Shown here: piece after piece, positions 49,118 through 60,199 of the stretch
Position numbering within the stretch: position 1 is the stretch's first letter
Layout of the letters: each line of letters opens with the position of its first letter
DNA from: Blumeriella jaapii
Lineage: Eukaryota > Ascomycota > Leotiomycetes > Helotiales > Drepanopezizaceae
Direction: 5' to 3'
DNA length: 64,000 nt
NCBI GenBank assembly: GCA_009599575.1
Contig: VWND01000011.1
Coordinates: 868,001 to 932,000, forward strand
Translations under genes and position numbers: made by a program
Notes under the pieces: generated by a model
The model's input: the letters and a program-made list of their open reading frames with translations, nothing else
The model's database searches: none
What the model was told of the DNA's origin: nothing

Positions 49118-49520
49118 CCGTACGGCTTATCTAGGGTCGGATCACAACCGATTATACCCGGTTGCAAAACCGGGTATACACCGATTATAATCGGTTTTAA
49201 AAACGGGTATACACCGATTGTAATCGGTTTCAAAACCGATTATACACCGACTATAATCGATTATACACCGATTATAACCGGTTTTAATTCGATTATAATC
49301 GATTATAATCGGTTTTATAACCGATTATAATCGGTGTATGATCGGTTTTAAAACCGAGTATAATCGGTTGCTAATCGGTGTTAACACCGAAGTGGCGCGG
49401 GTTTACTCTTACATCGATATGACGATTTAACACCGAGTATAATCGGTAGTACCGAATATAATCGGTATTAATACCGATTATACTCGGTGTTAACACCGAT
49501 TATACTCGGTGTTAATACCG
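49118..49520. repeat. Palindromic CGG/CCG array with 11-bp spacing
   Basis: Repeated ccgattataatcgg, cggttttaaaaccg and cggtgttaacaccg. CGG or CCG triads are mostly separated by 8 AT-rich bases, so they recur every 11 bp and alternate orientation. One break (about 49385-49425, agtggcgcgggtttactctt) is unrelated. Two or three 33-bp stretches in a row give a false peptide repeat on the minus strand. Confidence 0.85.
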
Positions 49521-49640
49521 AAACAAATCTATACAACTAAATTAAATCGATATTTAATATATACCAAACTTTTCGAATTTAAATTAAAAATCTTATATTA
49601 AACCACGTTTAGTTAATACTACACTGAATAATATTTCCGC
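49521..49640. other. Spacer between the two tandem arrays
   Basis: AT-rich, no similarity seen to any element in the window and no coding. Confidence 0.5.
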
Positions 49641-50032
49641 TAACACTACCTCGCTGCCACCACCACCACCACCTCGCTGCCACCACCGCGCTGCCACCAC
49701 CTCGCTGCCACCACTACCACCACCTCGCTGCCACCACCGCGCTGCTACCACCTCGCTGCCACCACCACCACCACCCTCGCTGCCACCACCTCGCTGCCAC
49801 CACCTCGTCGCCACCACCACTACTACTATTACCACCACTACCACCACTACTACCACCATCACCACTATACCACCACTACCACCACCACCTCGCTGCCACC
49901 ATCTCGCTGCCACCACCTCGCTGCCACCACCTCGCTGCCACCACCTCGCTGCCACCACCTCGCTGCCACCACCACCACCACCACCACCACCACCACCACT
50001 ACCACTACTACTACCACCACTACCATCATTTA
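49641..50032. repeat. 14-bp minisatellite
   Basis: About 15 copies or part-copies of ctcgctgccaccac, mixed with ccaccac and ccactac runs. CpA and CpC sites are dense and intact, unlike the DNA on both sides. A Gly-rich minus-strand frame of 149 codons spans it (repeat SEVVAARWWQRGGG) but is a by-product of the repeat. Confidence 0.9.
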
Positions 50033-52480
50033 AATTCAACATTATTCGGACCCGTTATTTAAATTTTATTATTTCTATTAAAAATTTAAAAATAAATTTA
50101 AAAAAGGTTTTCGTAGTCGCTTATTAAAAGCCTTCTATTATTATAAAAAATATATAAAGCTTTTTTGGTTTTTATAACTTTTACCGACGTTTTATTCGAA
50201 ACTACGGTATAATTGCAAAGCTTTTGGTTTATTTAACCAAAGCTAACGTTTTTTACAATTTTACTTTTAAATATCAAAAAAGTTTCGATTTTTTTATATT
50301 AGCTTTTATTATTGCACCAGTTTTATAATATTATAGGCAAAACCTTTCTTGCATATTAAAAATTAACGCTTCCGACGGCGTAATAGCTTTTGTGCTTTCG
50401 CAATTTTATAATAACGATTGGTTTTTAATCGTTTATTTTAGCAAAACTATAACTTTCGCAAAGTTAAACTACGTCGTATACGATAAAAAAATGCTCGCAA
50501 TCGTAAAATTTTTAAGCAATTTTCGTATTAAATTAATTAGCTTAATTTATTAAATTAAAATTATTATTAATTACAAAACTTTAGAATATTTTATAATTTT
50601 CAAATTCTTAAACGCTCGATAAACACGCTGGGCCGAGCTTTTCGCCGACTACAACTTTTTTATTACGTACAAATTAAATAAACACAACTTTTTAACTAAC
50701 GTATTAATACGTCGTACGAACGACCGTTAAAACTTTTTTAAACGCACCTAGCGCTTGCAAACTTTTTTCCGAGCAAATCAGATCGATTACCGCTTTTTAA
50801 TTAAAAAACTTCGATTTTCCGCGGCCTTCGAAACAGCTGTTTTTATCGTTGAAATAGCTAATTTTTTTCCCGCATTTCGTATCGTTAATTAAATTTTCCA
50901 CGCTAATCGTATAGCTAGCAGTCTGATAGCTTTTCGAAAAAAAATTATACGAAACGCTATAAAAAAAAACAACGATAATAATACTTCGTATATATTTAAA
51001 CGCGATCTGCTGCTATATTACGGTCGCTTAATAATATTAAACGTCGATTATTTTCGTTTAGCTTTTGTACGAGAAATGCACGACCAGATTTCTACCGTTT
51101 ACCCCAGCGTTCGCAAAACTACGCAATTATTTTCGGACTAATATTATTAACGAAATATAACAGTTTTCGTAAAATAATACTATCGCAATTGCTACGTTTA
51201 TCGAAAGAGTTTTGTTTTAAAAAATAAGCGCTTCGGCTTTTTTTAGCTTTTTTCTGTTTTTAACCATTTTTAAAAACACGTTATAATAAACTTTTGCAGC
51301 TTTAACAAAAACAAACACGATTACGATAACGTATTCGTAATAATAAATCGCTTTTTTAAGCAAGCTATTTCGATTTTTTGTTATAAAAATATCGACGCTC
51401 GAAGCTTCGCTAAATTATATATATTTTACGTATATAAATAATTTAGACTTTTAAAAAGTATTATTAGCGATCGTGGCCTTTAATATTAATTTACCTTTTG
51501 GTTTGAATTAAACAAAATACTCGGTACGCAACTAAAGCTTTCGACAGCCGCTTATTCTAAAACCGACGGTTAAACCGAAATTTATAATTAATATTTGCAA
51601 AAACGCTTTCGACTTTTCGTGAATTTTTATTAAAACGATTAAAACGAATTTCTTTTAATAATAAATTTCGCCCAAATAATTCTTTTTTATAAAAGTCTAG
51701 ATGGCCTTTCATTTTTTGAAATTATATACGATTATACTTTTTATATTAATTAAAACTGGAAATTCGATACTTTTCTTTTTCCCAACCTTTTATATAAACT
51801 AAACGCAAACGAAGCTCGTACGTACGCTCGCCGCTATTACGACGCCTAAAACCTCGCCAAATCGCACTTTTAATAAGCTTACGACAAAATAAAAAAAAAT
51901 GCGAATAGATTTCGCCGCGCGATCGATTTTAACGTTAGCGATTACGTATAGCTCGATATGCGTTTATTTCCGATTTTCCGGCTCTTTCGCAAGTTCGACA
52001 ATTTTACAAACGGCCTTTTTAAAATTATAGCCAAAATTTTCGACAACGCTTTTAAACTAAACCTTTTTAATATTATAAACGTACACCCAGTTTTTTACGC
52101 TAATCGATTGCGTAAAACAGCTGACAACGCGCTTTCAGATCAGATTAATTTAGCTTTTGAGCCTATTAATATAACTGGTAAGCTTAAATACGAAATCGAA
52201 AAATTAATCGCTTATCGAATGCAACGGAAAACCTTTTAATATAAAGCTTTTTAAATAGGCTTAAACGAAAATTTTATATAATATTCCGCGTCTGATTTTA
52301 TATACGCTTTTTTAAAAATGCGCGATTTTTACTTAACGCATAAAAAGCTTTCCGGTCCTTTTGCAAAACTTATAAACTGGCTGAAAGCGTATTCCGAAGG
52401 TTTGCATTCGTACGATTATTTAAATAATAACGTATTAATAAATAAAAGCTCGAAGGCGCGTTTTTTTCGGACGGAGAAAT
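50033..52480 (+). pseudogene. D4 pol: RT thumb, RNase H, integrase, chromodomain
   Basis: Starts in the RT thumb downstream of the catalytic box, with the GFYNFYRRFIRNYGII block. RNase H near 50400-50630 includes YDKKMLAIVKFLSNF. The integrase C-terminal domain is open at 51958-52239, including FKIIAKIFDNAFKLNLFNII and ending RMQRKTF. Then the chromodomain region reads YSASDFIYAFLKMRDFY and LHSYDYLNNNVLINKSS. A 12-base gap relative to D2 lies near 50725. Confidence 0.84.
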
Positions 52481-52492
52481 AGTATAACGACT

Positions 52493-52746
52493 TATTCTTT
52501 TGCTTTTCGTGTTACCCCAGCAACTACGTATAGTTGCAAGCTTTCTGATCTTTTGGTGAATCTCTCCATCAATTATAAAAACTATTTATATATATAAGGC
52601 CCCTTTTTTTTAGCAACCTCTGCCTTTTGCAGTTGTTGATTCTAAATGAATATTTTTGTTACAAAACCAAAGGCTCGTTTCATACCATATGAACACGGCG
52701 ACCAGTTAACTGATCTTCCAGCTTTTCGACTGATTAGATCGTCATA
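52493..52746 (+). repeat. D4 3' LTR
   Basis: 254 bp, starts TATAACG and ends CGTCATA. The following tacag fits a target duplication within the F LTR (compare acag at 63914-63917). Confidence 0.9.
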
Positions 52747-52862
52747 TACAGTATTATCCGGCCCCTACGGCCTATCCGCAAAAAGTATTATTCGAAGGTT
52801 GGTAGGAGGCAGAGGGTTTTGGCGAATCATCTGACTTATATACGTGATATTGGTTCCTGACA
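52747..52862. repeat. F1, right end of an F-family LTR
   Basis: Matches the last 116 bp of the F LTR (56999-57113 and 63915-64000): atccggcccctacggcc, aggaggcagaggg and the end cctgaca. The rest lies left of the window beyond D4. Whether F1 is a solo LTR or a whole element cannot be told. Confidence 0.88.
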
Positions 52863-53386
52863 TTAAGCCAGCGAATTATAAAAAAGCAAAATGCTTCTGT
52901 TTTATTCGCTAAACCGATTAATATAAAAAAAAACGTCAGAATCGAAAAAAAAAAAAAATTTGAAATTCGAAAAAAAACCGATAAAATTATTAAAAAAACG
53001 CTTACAATAGAAAAAATTAACGACGATATAAAAAATATCGATATCGATATTTCGGTTTAAATTATTTAAAAAATACCAGCTTTTAAACGCTTATTACTAA
53101 TACGAAGCGAAAAATAAATCGACAAATATATCAGCTCCGAAGCTATCGACGAAGCTATTAAAAAATTATAAAATAAAAAATTAAATTAAAATTCAGCGAT
53201 TTATTTAATATAAAAAAAAAATTCGATAAAATTATTAATAAATAAATTTTTATATTAAAAAAAAACGAAAAAATTAAAATTATCCGAAAAAAAAACGATT
53301 TTAAACTGGAAAAAAACTAAAAAGAAATTTATAATACCGCGGTCAATTTAGCCGATAAAAAGAAATCTTCGGAAAAAATCAGCTTT

Positions 53387-53773
53387 TTGACCTTTGCTAT
53401 AAAAACCCAAAAGTCAAAACGACGAAACTGCTTTTACACGATTATAAAAGCGCTAAAAATAAAAATTATATTTAAAAAAAGTACGACCGCCCTCGTTTTA
53501 CTCGATAATAAAGCCGAAATTAATTATATAAATCAGAAAACAGCCGAAGCTAATAGTATTCCGATTATCACCGATAAGCGAATAATTTATACCATTGTTA
53601 ATAAAAATACAATTAAATTTAATAAAATTATACGAAATATTAAAATCGACGTTAAAAATATTATTATTTATAAAAACTTTTTAATAATAAAAAAATGCTT
53701 TTGTTTTATTATTTTTAAAATGCTTTGGATTTTGGAAAGTTTCGTCAGTTTTAATTACACCGAAAACGGTTAA
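53387..53773 (+). pseudogene. E3 aspartic protease, longest open copy
   Basis: 128 open codons, longer than in E1 (113) because the TGG/TAA change at the end of the E1 frame is absent. Contains TTALVLLDNKAEINYINQKT with the catalytic Asp kept and Ser-Gly changed to Asn-Lys. The C-terminal IIFKMLWILESF corresponds to the ILG-PWL end. Still inactive by the missing Gly and neighbouring stops. Confidence 0.8.
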
Positions 53774-53940
53774 ATAAAAGTTTTTTTTTTGAAATTAAAA
53801 CCGATTTTTTTAAAATCAAATTATCGTCGCCGGCGATAAGATTTTTTTAATCGACGTTTTATCGGAAAACGAATAGCCGGCTTTAATTTTAAAATAAACG
53901 CTGAATTATAATAAAACCTGGAAAATACTCGGCTAAAAGC

Positions 53941-53973
53941 ATTTATATCGCTAATCGAAATAGCATCGCGAAT
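53941..53973 (+). repeat. 33-nt palindrome-ended unit, site alpha in E3
   Basis: ATTTATA to CGCGAAT, 33 nt. The left end is the most mutated of the set. Confidence 0.7.
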
Positions 53974-54239
53974 AAAATTAGCTAATATTAATATTTTTGG
54001 CTATTAATTCGAAAATAAAAATTCCGAAGATTTCGTTTTCGTATTAAATAAACCCGACTTATATATTTTACTTTTTTATATTAATATTAGCATTTTTTAC
54101 AAGCGCAAAGCTGATAAAATACGACTCGTAAATTTTAGCGAATCCGGTGGGAATATCTTCGGAAAAATAAACGATTGATTTAAAAAAAATAAAGCAATAA
54201 AACTATTTTAATTAATTACTGGCGAATTCGAAAAACTTA

Positions 54240-55760
54240 TCACCGGCCGATTTTCCAGCTTATTATTTGGCAGCCGATTTATAAAAAAACGATTTAATAA
54301 TTTAATAATCGGCATTTAATTTCTGCCGAAAAAAAAAAGGTTTTATACGAAGTTTTACGCAACCGAAAAAAAGCTATAGCTTTCGATTTCATCGAAATAA
54401 GCCAATTCAGCTTTAACGTTACGTTTTATATCGATATTAAAACCGTACTTTACGAAATCTGGCAAAAAAAAACCTTTTTAGTTTCTAAAGCCTTTTAGAA
54501 TAAAATAGTCGAAATGCTAAAAAAACGAATTAAATAAAAGATTTTCGAATTCTGCCACGGCCTATACAAAAATAAATAATTTATCGTTACGAAAAAAAAA
54601 AAAACATTTATAAATTTATTATCGCAATCGTCGAAATAAACAAAATAACGATACGAAACGCTAACGTGCTATTTAACGTCGATTAATTTTCAAACGAATT
54701 CGCAAAACTGACGATCGCTTTTTTTTTCGATCTGTTTTTAAATTACGATTATTTAATATTTGATTTACGATTTCGAAATATAACAGCAATTTAAATTCCA
54801 ATCGATCTGCTGCGTATAACCAAAATACTTATAGAAGCTATTAATTTAATCGCTTAATTCGTAAAAATCGTATACAAAATTTTTATAATTTGCATTTCTG
54901 ATATTGCTTTTTTTTACGTTAACGACGTCGAAATAAAAAAATTCAAATTATATTATAATAATAAAAAAATTCTTTTTAAAATTCGACGCTATATAATAAA
55001 ACATATTCAAAATATCGATAAAATTATGGTCTGCTTCGAAAAAGCCAAAGCTATTATTAACTTTCGATTAAAATTTTGCATATTTAAAATAAATATCGTC
55101 GGTTATATATTTAACAGCGCTGGCCGCTACTTTTAACGAAAAAAATTAAAAAGATTTGCGAATAAAAAAAATGTAAAAATATTACCGAAGCTAAAACCTT
55201 TATTAGCGTTATGATTTACTACCGTAATTAAATTAAAAACTTTTTTTAAAAAGCTGCATTTATTTACGCTACGATAAAAAAAAAATCGATTTCGTTTAAA
55301 AAAAAAAACAAAACAAAATTATAAAAGTTTTTAAAAACGATTTTTTATCGGTTTTATCGCTTATACGGATCGATTACAATTCAGACGTAAAAAAAATTAT
55401 TTTAATTATCGACGCTAATATTTTCGATTAAAAAACTATATTATAATAAATCGATAAAAATAAAAAACGGCACTTTTTACGATTCGAAAGCGGCTTATAA
55501 TTCTCCGCGGAAATACGCTACGATATTACTAAACGAAAATATCGAAGCGCTTTTAAAACAATAAAAAAAATAAAAAGCGAATTATACGACGTATATTTTA
55601 TTTTAAAAACAAACGCAAAAATCTTTATCGATTAATTAAATAAAAAAGCTAGTAATTTATTAAAAACGCTCGTTATTAATTAAATAGCTTGGATGCGATT
55701 TATAAACTTCGAAATTAAGTATATTAAAAAAATAATTAATACAACGGCAAACGGCTTTTT
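54240..55760 (+). pseudogene. E3 reverse transcriptase and RNase H
   Basis: Collinear with E2 13480-15010. The catalytic box at 54915-54926 is Y-V-N-D. Before it come RNANVLFNVD and SNEFAKLTIAFFFDLF, after it the thumb TEAKTFISVMIYYRN. RNase H reads IILIIDANIF, then the INTTANGFFKQKR end. Many Gln and Trp codons are stops. Confidence 0.82.
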
Positions 55761-55883
55761 CAAACAAAAACGTTTTTATCCGTTTAATTTCGCTAAACAA
55801 AGCGAATAAAATATCGACGAATAAATCGCTAACGAAATCGGCTGCTTTGCTATTTGCGCTTTAGATTTTACAAAACCGAAATT

Positions 55884-55916
55884 ATTTACGTTGCTATTTT
55901 AATTGGCACCGCGAAT
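55884..55916 (+). repeat. 33-nt palindrome-ended unit, site beta in E3
   Basis: ATTTACG to CGCGAAT, 33 nt. Confidence 0.75.
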
Positions 55917-55946
55917 AAAAAATATTAATTTTCGGGCCGAAAAAGC

Positions 55947-55979
55947 ATTCGCGTTATTATTTCGGCTAGCACCGCGAAT
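55947..55979 (+). repeat. 33-nt palindrome-ended unit, site gamma in E3
   Basis: ATTCGCG to CGCGAAT, 33 nt, coding FALLFRLAPRI. Confidence 0.8.
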
Positions 55980-56698
55980 AAATTTAATCGAAAACGATCG
56001 GAATAAGCCGATTAACGACGAAAATAAATCTTTAATCGATAATTACGAAACCGAAGATTTTTATTTAATCGCATGTTATTTAACTATTTTATTTAAATTA
56101 TTTAACGTACCAAACTATTAATTTAAATTATTTAAAAACCAGACTTTCGATTATATTTTAGCCGATAAAAAACTATATAAAATAAAAAACAATATATATC
56201 AAAAACGCTTAATAATAAATAATAAAACCGATAAGTTTTAAATTATAAAAAAAGCTTATAAAAAAATATTTTATAAAAAAGCTAAAACTATTTATTACCG
56301 AATTAAAAACGATTTTTAATAAAAAAAAATTTTCGAAAACTGCAAAGCTTTCGTTAAAAACTGTATTTTTTATTAAAAACGAAAGCCTGGCCGAAAAAAA
56401 ACCTATCATATCCGACGTAGTTTTTTAAAATTTAAAAAAAAATCAATTTCGACGTTATACGCGTACCGATTATCGACCGCGGATATATATGCTTCGTATT
56501 TATTATCGACGACCTTTTTAAATAATCTGAAAAGCGATTTTTCCGAAACGCTATTTCCGAAATTATAACAACTTTTTTTTAAAAAAACGTTATATATCGA
56601 TACGATTTATTTAGCAAATTAAACGTCGATAATAAATCCGAAAACAAAAATATTATCGAAACTTTTATAAAAAAATACGGAATCCAGCGTATTCAAAT
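55980..56698 (+). pseudogene. E3 linker and N-terminal integrase
   Basis: Acidic linker NDRNKPINDENKSLIDNYE, then CYLTILFKLFN and ILADKKL, as in E2. The zinc-binding part and the first core segment follow. The F2 insertion at 56699 falls just before the IYNSKGNGSV block. No TSD check is possible because the right flank is outside the window. Confidence 0.72.
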
Positions 56699-57113
56699 TG
56701 TAAGGATTGAAAAGGCAAAGAAACACTAGTTCAGATAATAGAACTCAAATAAGATTGGGTTGATAGTCAGACTGATTTCTACCTTTTATATCTTTAGTAA
56801 AAAGCGTGTATAAATACAAAAAAAAGGGTGGAGCCTTCGAAAAAAGTATTTTCTAGAAAACCAGGCGAATCTTATTTAATATGCTTTTTCAGCCTTTATC
56901 CCGACCTTTTCTTATTTTTTTTAATATAACTTTAATAACTGGTTTTTTAGCAATTACTTTTAATAAAATGTTTTATTTAAATATTATTTTCAGCTTTTAT
57001 AATACTATCCGGCCCCCACGGCCTATTCGCAGAAAATATTATTCGAAAATTAATAAAAAATAAAAGGTTTTGGCGGATTATTTAATTTATATACGTAATA
57101 TTGGTTTTTGATA
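56699..57113 (-). repeat. F2 LTR, 3' LTR of the minus-strand element
   Basis: 415 bp. Alignment with 63616-64000 and 52747-52862 shows many CpA, CpC and CpT losses while CpG sites such as those in atccggcc and acggcc are kept. Confidence 0.92.
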
Positions 57114-58500
57114 TTATTTTTTTTTTTAAACTTTTAATTTCCAAAAGCGATTGATTTTTTTATGCGTATGCTTCCGTATATGGCGTGCGTTACGCTTTCG
57201 AAATAACGTACGGTTTTTTCCGCTTTCGGTCGTAAATTGTAATTGTTTTTTCCGCTTTTGGTCGTGAATTATAATTGTTCTGCTGTTTTGTTTTTTTTGT
57301 TTTCGATAACGTTCGTATTTTCGTTTGAAATGATTTTTTTTTTTAAAATGGCCGCAATTTTTCTGTTTAACTTTTTTTTTTTTTTATTTTTTTTTTTTAT
57401 CAGCTTTTTTTTTTTTTTTTAATCAATTGTTTTTCGCCGCGTTCGCCGCGAATTTTTGAAATGCTTTTGATTTTTATTTGCTTTCGATATGCCCGCCTGA
57501 TTTTACGCGAAAGTATTATAACGGCCTTTTTGCTTTTTTGCGTTTTCGAGCTTTTTAGCGTAAAATACAACCGCTGTAAAATTTCGTATATTTAATGCTT
57601 TTTTATAAGTTTTTTAAACTTTTACTCGAATTCGCTTTTAATTAATTATAAATTTCTGCCGTACGCGTTATCGAAGCGCAAATTTTTTTCGCGGGCTTTA
57701 ACGATTTTATAAATCGTTTCGATGCTGCTACCGCCGCTGCCGTTTTTTTTTTTTCTGCTGCCGAAACTAAAGCTTTTGCTAAAATTTTTATCGATTTTAT
57801 TATTTACGACGCTTATATAAATCGTTTAAAAAAAAATAACGTTTCGGTTTTTATAATAATCGGAAATCGTACGAATCGCGCCGCGGCTCGGACTGCCGCT
57901 GCTGCTGCTGCGTTCGTTTTTGCCGGTTTGGCGGCTGTTACTATTTTAAAAGCTTTGGCTGCGCCGGCTTTTTTTTTTAACGACGCTAATATAAAACGTA
58001 TTTTCCAACGTTTCGAAAACGTCGTTCGGATTTATTTTAATTAATTAAATTAAATTTTGGATTTTTACGAAAATATCGTAATTGTAATTCAAAATTCGAC
58101 TACGGCTATTATAAAAGCTTTAATTGAAATAAATCGAATACTTTACGAATTCGTTTAATATTAATTTTTTTTAGTTTGCCGCTGCTTTTAAATCTGAAAA
58201 AAATAACGATAATAAAAATAAATTAGCTTAACGGCGGTTTTAAGATTTTTTAAATATTTTTTTTTTTTTTTTTTTTTTTTGCTTTTACAGCGCGTATTCG
58301 TTATTATTCCGTTGCTATTATTTATCGTATTTTTTAAATATTTTTTTATAATTTTTTTTGCGTTCGTAAAATAGTTTTTTAGCTTTTAAAAGTTTTCGTT
58401 TAATAAATAACTTTTTTATCGTACCAAATAATATCGGCTTTTTTTTGTATTTTTGTAAGCTTATATTAATTTAATTTTATATTTTTCGAATTTTTGAAAT
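57114..58500. other. F2 3' region between integrase and LTR, with open GC-richer block
   Basis: 57114-57420 is pyrimidine-rich with long T runs. From about 57640 to 58040 GC rises and a plus-strand frame is open for over 120 codons: NRFDAATAAAVFF, IDFIIYDAYINRLKKNN, NRTNRAAARTAAAAAAFVF and IKRIFQRFENVVRI. Minus-strand frames are also largely open here, so the coding strand is undecided. It could be an antisense accessory ORF or an Ala/Ser-rich tail of pol. No known domain. Confidence 0.45.
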
Positions 58501-59700
58501 TTTATTATATTATTTTTCGGCTCGGTATCGTTCCGACCCTGCTAAGATTTTAATAAAAAAACGTGGAAAATATCGTAAATACGATATTAAAAAAAAATTC
58601 GAATTAATAAGCTTAGTCGTACTTATATATAATTCGCTTGATTTTAAAAAGCTTTAGATATTTATCTGAAAGCTTTCGAAAAAATCGCAGCTATCGAAGG
58701 TTTTTAATCGATAATAATATTTTATCGCTTATTTAAAATTTAATTTTTTTGTATTTAACGTCGTAAAAATTTTCATAATTCGCGTTGGTTTTTTAGCTTT
58801 TTATTAAATATTTTTTTTTTTTTTTGCAATATTTTAATTCGCTTTTCCGCTAACGATATTTCTTTTTCTACGACGTCGTTTTCGACGTTGCTGCCAAATT
58901 CTGAATAAAAACCGTATAATATACGAAAAAAAATAAAATCCGTAAAAGCGTATATCGAATTATTATACGTAAATTCGGCTAAAACAAACTTCGTAGCTTA
59001 ATCGTTTTATCGATAATCGCAATACGTACGAAAATAAAATTTTAAAATTTGATTTTAACGTTCCGTTTGGCTATTTGTTTAAAAATAAAAAACGGTGTTT
59101 AATCGACGTCGTATTTGTAAATAAAACATTACTAAAAATTAAAATTTATTAATAAAAACTGACCTTCTGTTTGTAATAATTTTTTTAAAACAGCCAAAAT
59201 TTTTATAAACGTATTATATAAATATTTCAGCCAAATTTAAAGCTGAAATCGTTTTTTGTATCGGTATATATTTCGATAGCTTCGTATATCGATTTATTAT
59301 AACGAATATCGAATCGTAAATACAATTTCGTTTTTTATTAAAAAATAAATTCGTAATAAAATTTATAATTTTTTTTTTTTAAAATTTCGTAAAAATCGAA
59401 AAAAAAATTAATTTGCTATAAGGTCGGTGCTTTTTAAGCTTGTCTTTTTAATATTTATTATACGTATTAACGTAACGCTTTACGTCGCCTCGTAAACCAG
59501 GCCAGAAATACTTTTTTTCGACCAGTTTTAACGTTCGCCGAAAGCTTTAATAACCGGCGGTCGAATCGTTATAATTAATTTTTAATATTTCGCTTTTAAT
59601 AACGCTTTTATTCGAAATATACGTACGTTTTTTATAACGTAATAATTTATTTTAATTTATACGCCAATATTTTTCGGATTCGGCTCGATTGTTTTGCGAA
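58500..59700 (-). pseudogene. F2 integrase
   Basis: Minus-strand zinc-binding domain near 59590-59410: YNDSTAGY, then FRRTLKLVEKKYFWPGLRGD and VKRYVNTYNKY. This fits H-x3-D-S-x-A-G-H and VERKYFWPGLR-DVKRYV, with His to Tyr and Cys to Tyr changes. The C-terminal end near 58560-58510 reads FHVFLLKSLAGSERYRAE, matching the FHVSLLKP signature. Core catalytic residues could not be placed with confidence. Confidence 0.78.
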
Positions 59701-60199
59701 GCCGATTCGTACGTCTTTTGTAATATAAAAAAATCAGATTTTTGCAATTTAAAAATAGTTTTGTAAATCGGTTTTGCTAATTCGTTATTAGCCGTTTCGG
59801 ATTATAATAATATAACGGCTACGCTTCGTAATATATATTATTTACAATTAATAATATTAGCAAAAAACAATCCGGCGAAAAAGCTTTTTATTTGGCTTTT
59901 TTCCGTTTATTTTTTATTTTTTAATTTCGTTAATAAAAGCTTCGAATATTTATCGGCGCGAAATAATTTATACTTCGATTTTAAACGTGTTTTTATTACG
60001 AAAAATATTTTAAAATTTCTTAAATAAGCTAATTTTAGCTTACGATGCAGCGTAAGCAATTATTTGTTATTTTTTTTTAAATCTTTTTTTAAATTTGGCC
60101 GGCGAAAAAAACTATTCGCCGGATTAAAAACTTTTGTTTTATATTCGATTGTAAAATCGTATTTAATTAACTCGTCGGCTTATTTCGCTTAGTCCGTTT

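Larger units (their letters stand above)
48918..52746 (+). mobile_element. D4, right part of a D retrotransposon, rearranged
   Basis: D sequence at 48918-49117 (D2 27570-27772) and 50033-52746 (D2 30650-33379). Between them about 2.9 kb of D (gag, protease, first part of RT) is missing and 0.9 kb of tandem repeats is present. The left part lies outside the window beyond E1. The 3' LTR runs into an F LTR, so D4 was inserted in F1. Confidence 0.88.
52863..56698 (+). mobile_element. E3, internal part of an E retrotransposon
   Basis: Starts abruptly at the E2 equivalent of 12092 and runs collinear with E2 and E1 to the E2 equivalent of 21930. Left end cut by F1, right end by F2. Contains end of gag, protease, RT, RNase H, linker and first part of integrase. 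It is the outermost layer seen in the window. Confidence 0.9.

Noticed and set aside
49042..49233. Minus-strand frame with repeated GVYP peptides
   Set aside because: Product of the 11-bp triad grid (33 bp is three steps), running into D4 gag sequence. No sign of a gene.
49118..49520. Possible CRISPR array
   Set aside because: No unique spacers between constant repeats. The whole block is repeat, in eukaryotic DNA.
49593..50042. Minus-strand frame of 149 codons, Gly-rich with SEVVAARWWQRGGG repeats
   Set aside because: It is a translation of the 14-bp minisatellite. Unit length and frame explain the peptide, and it starts in retrotransposon sequence.
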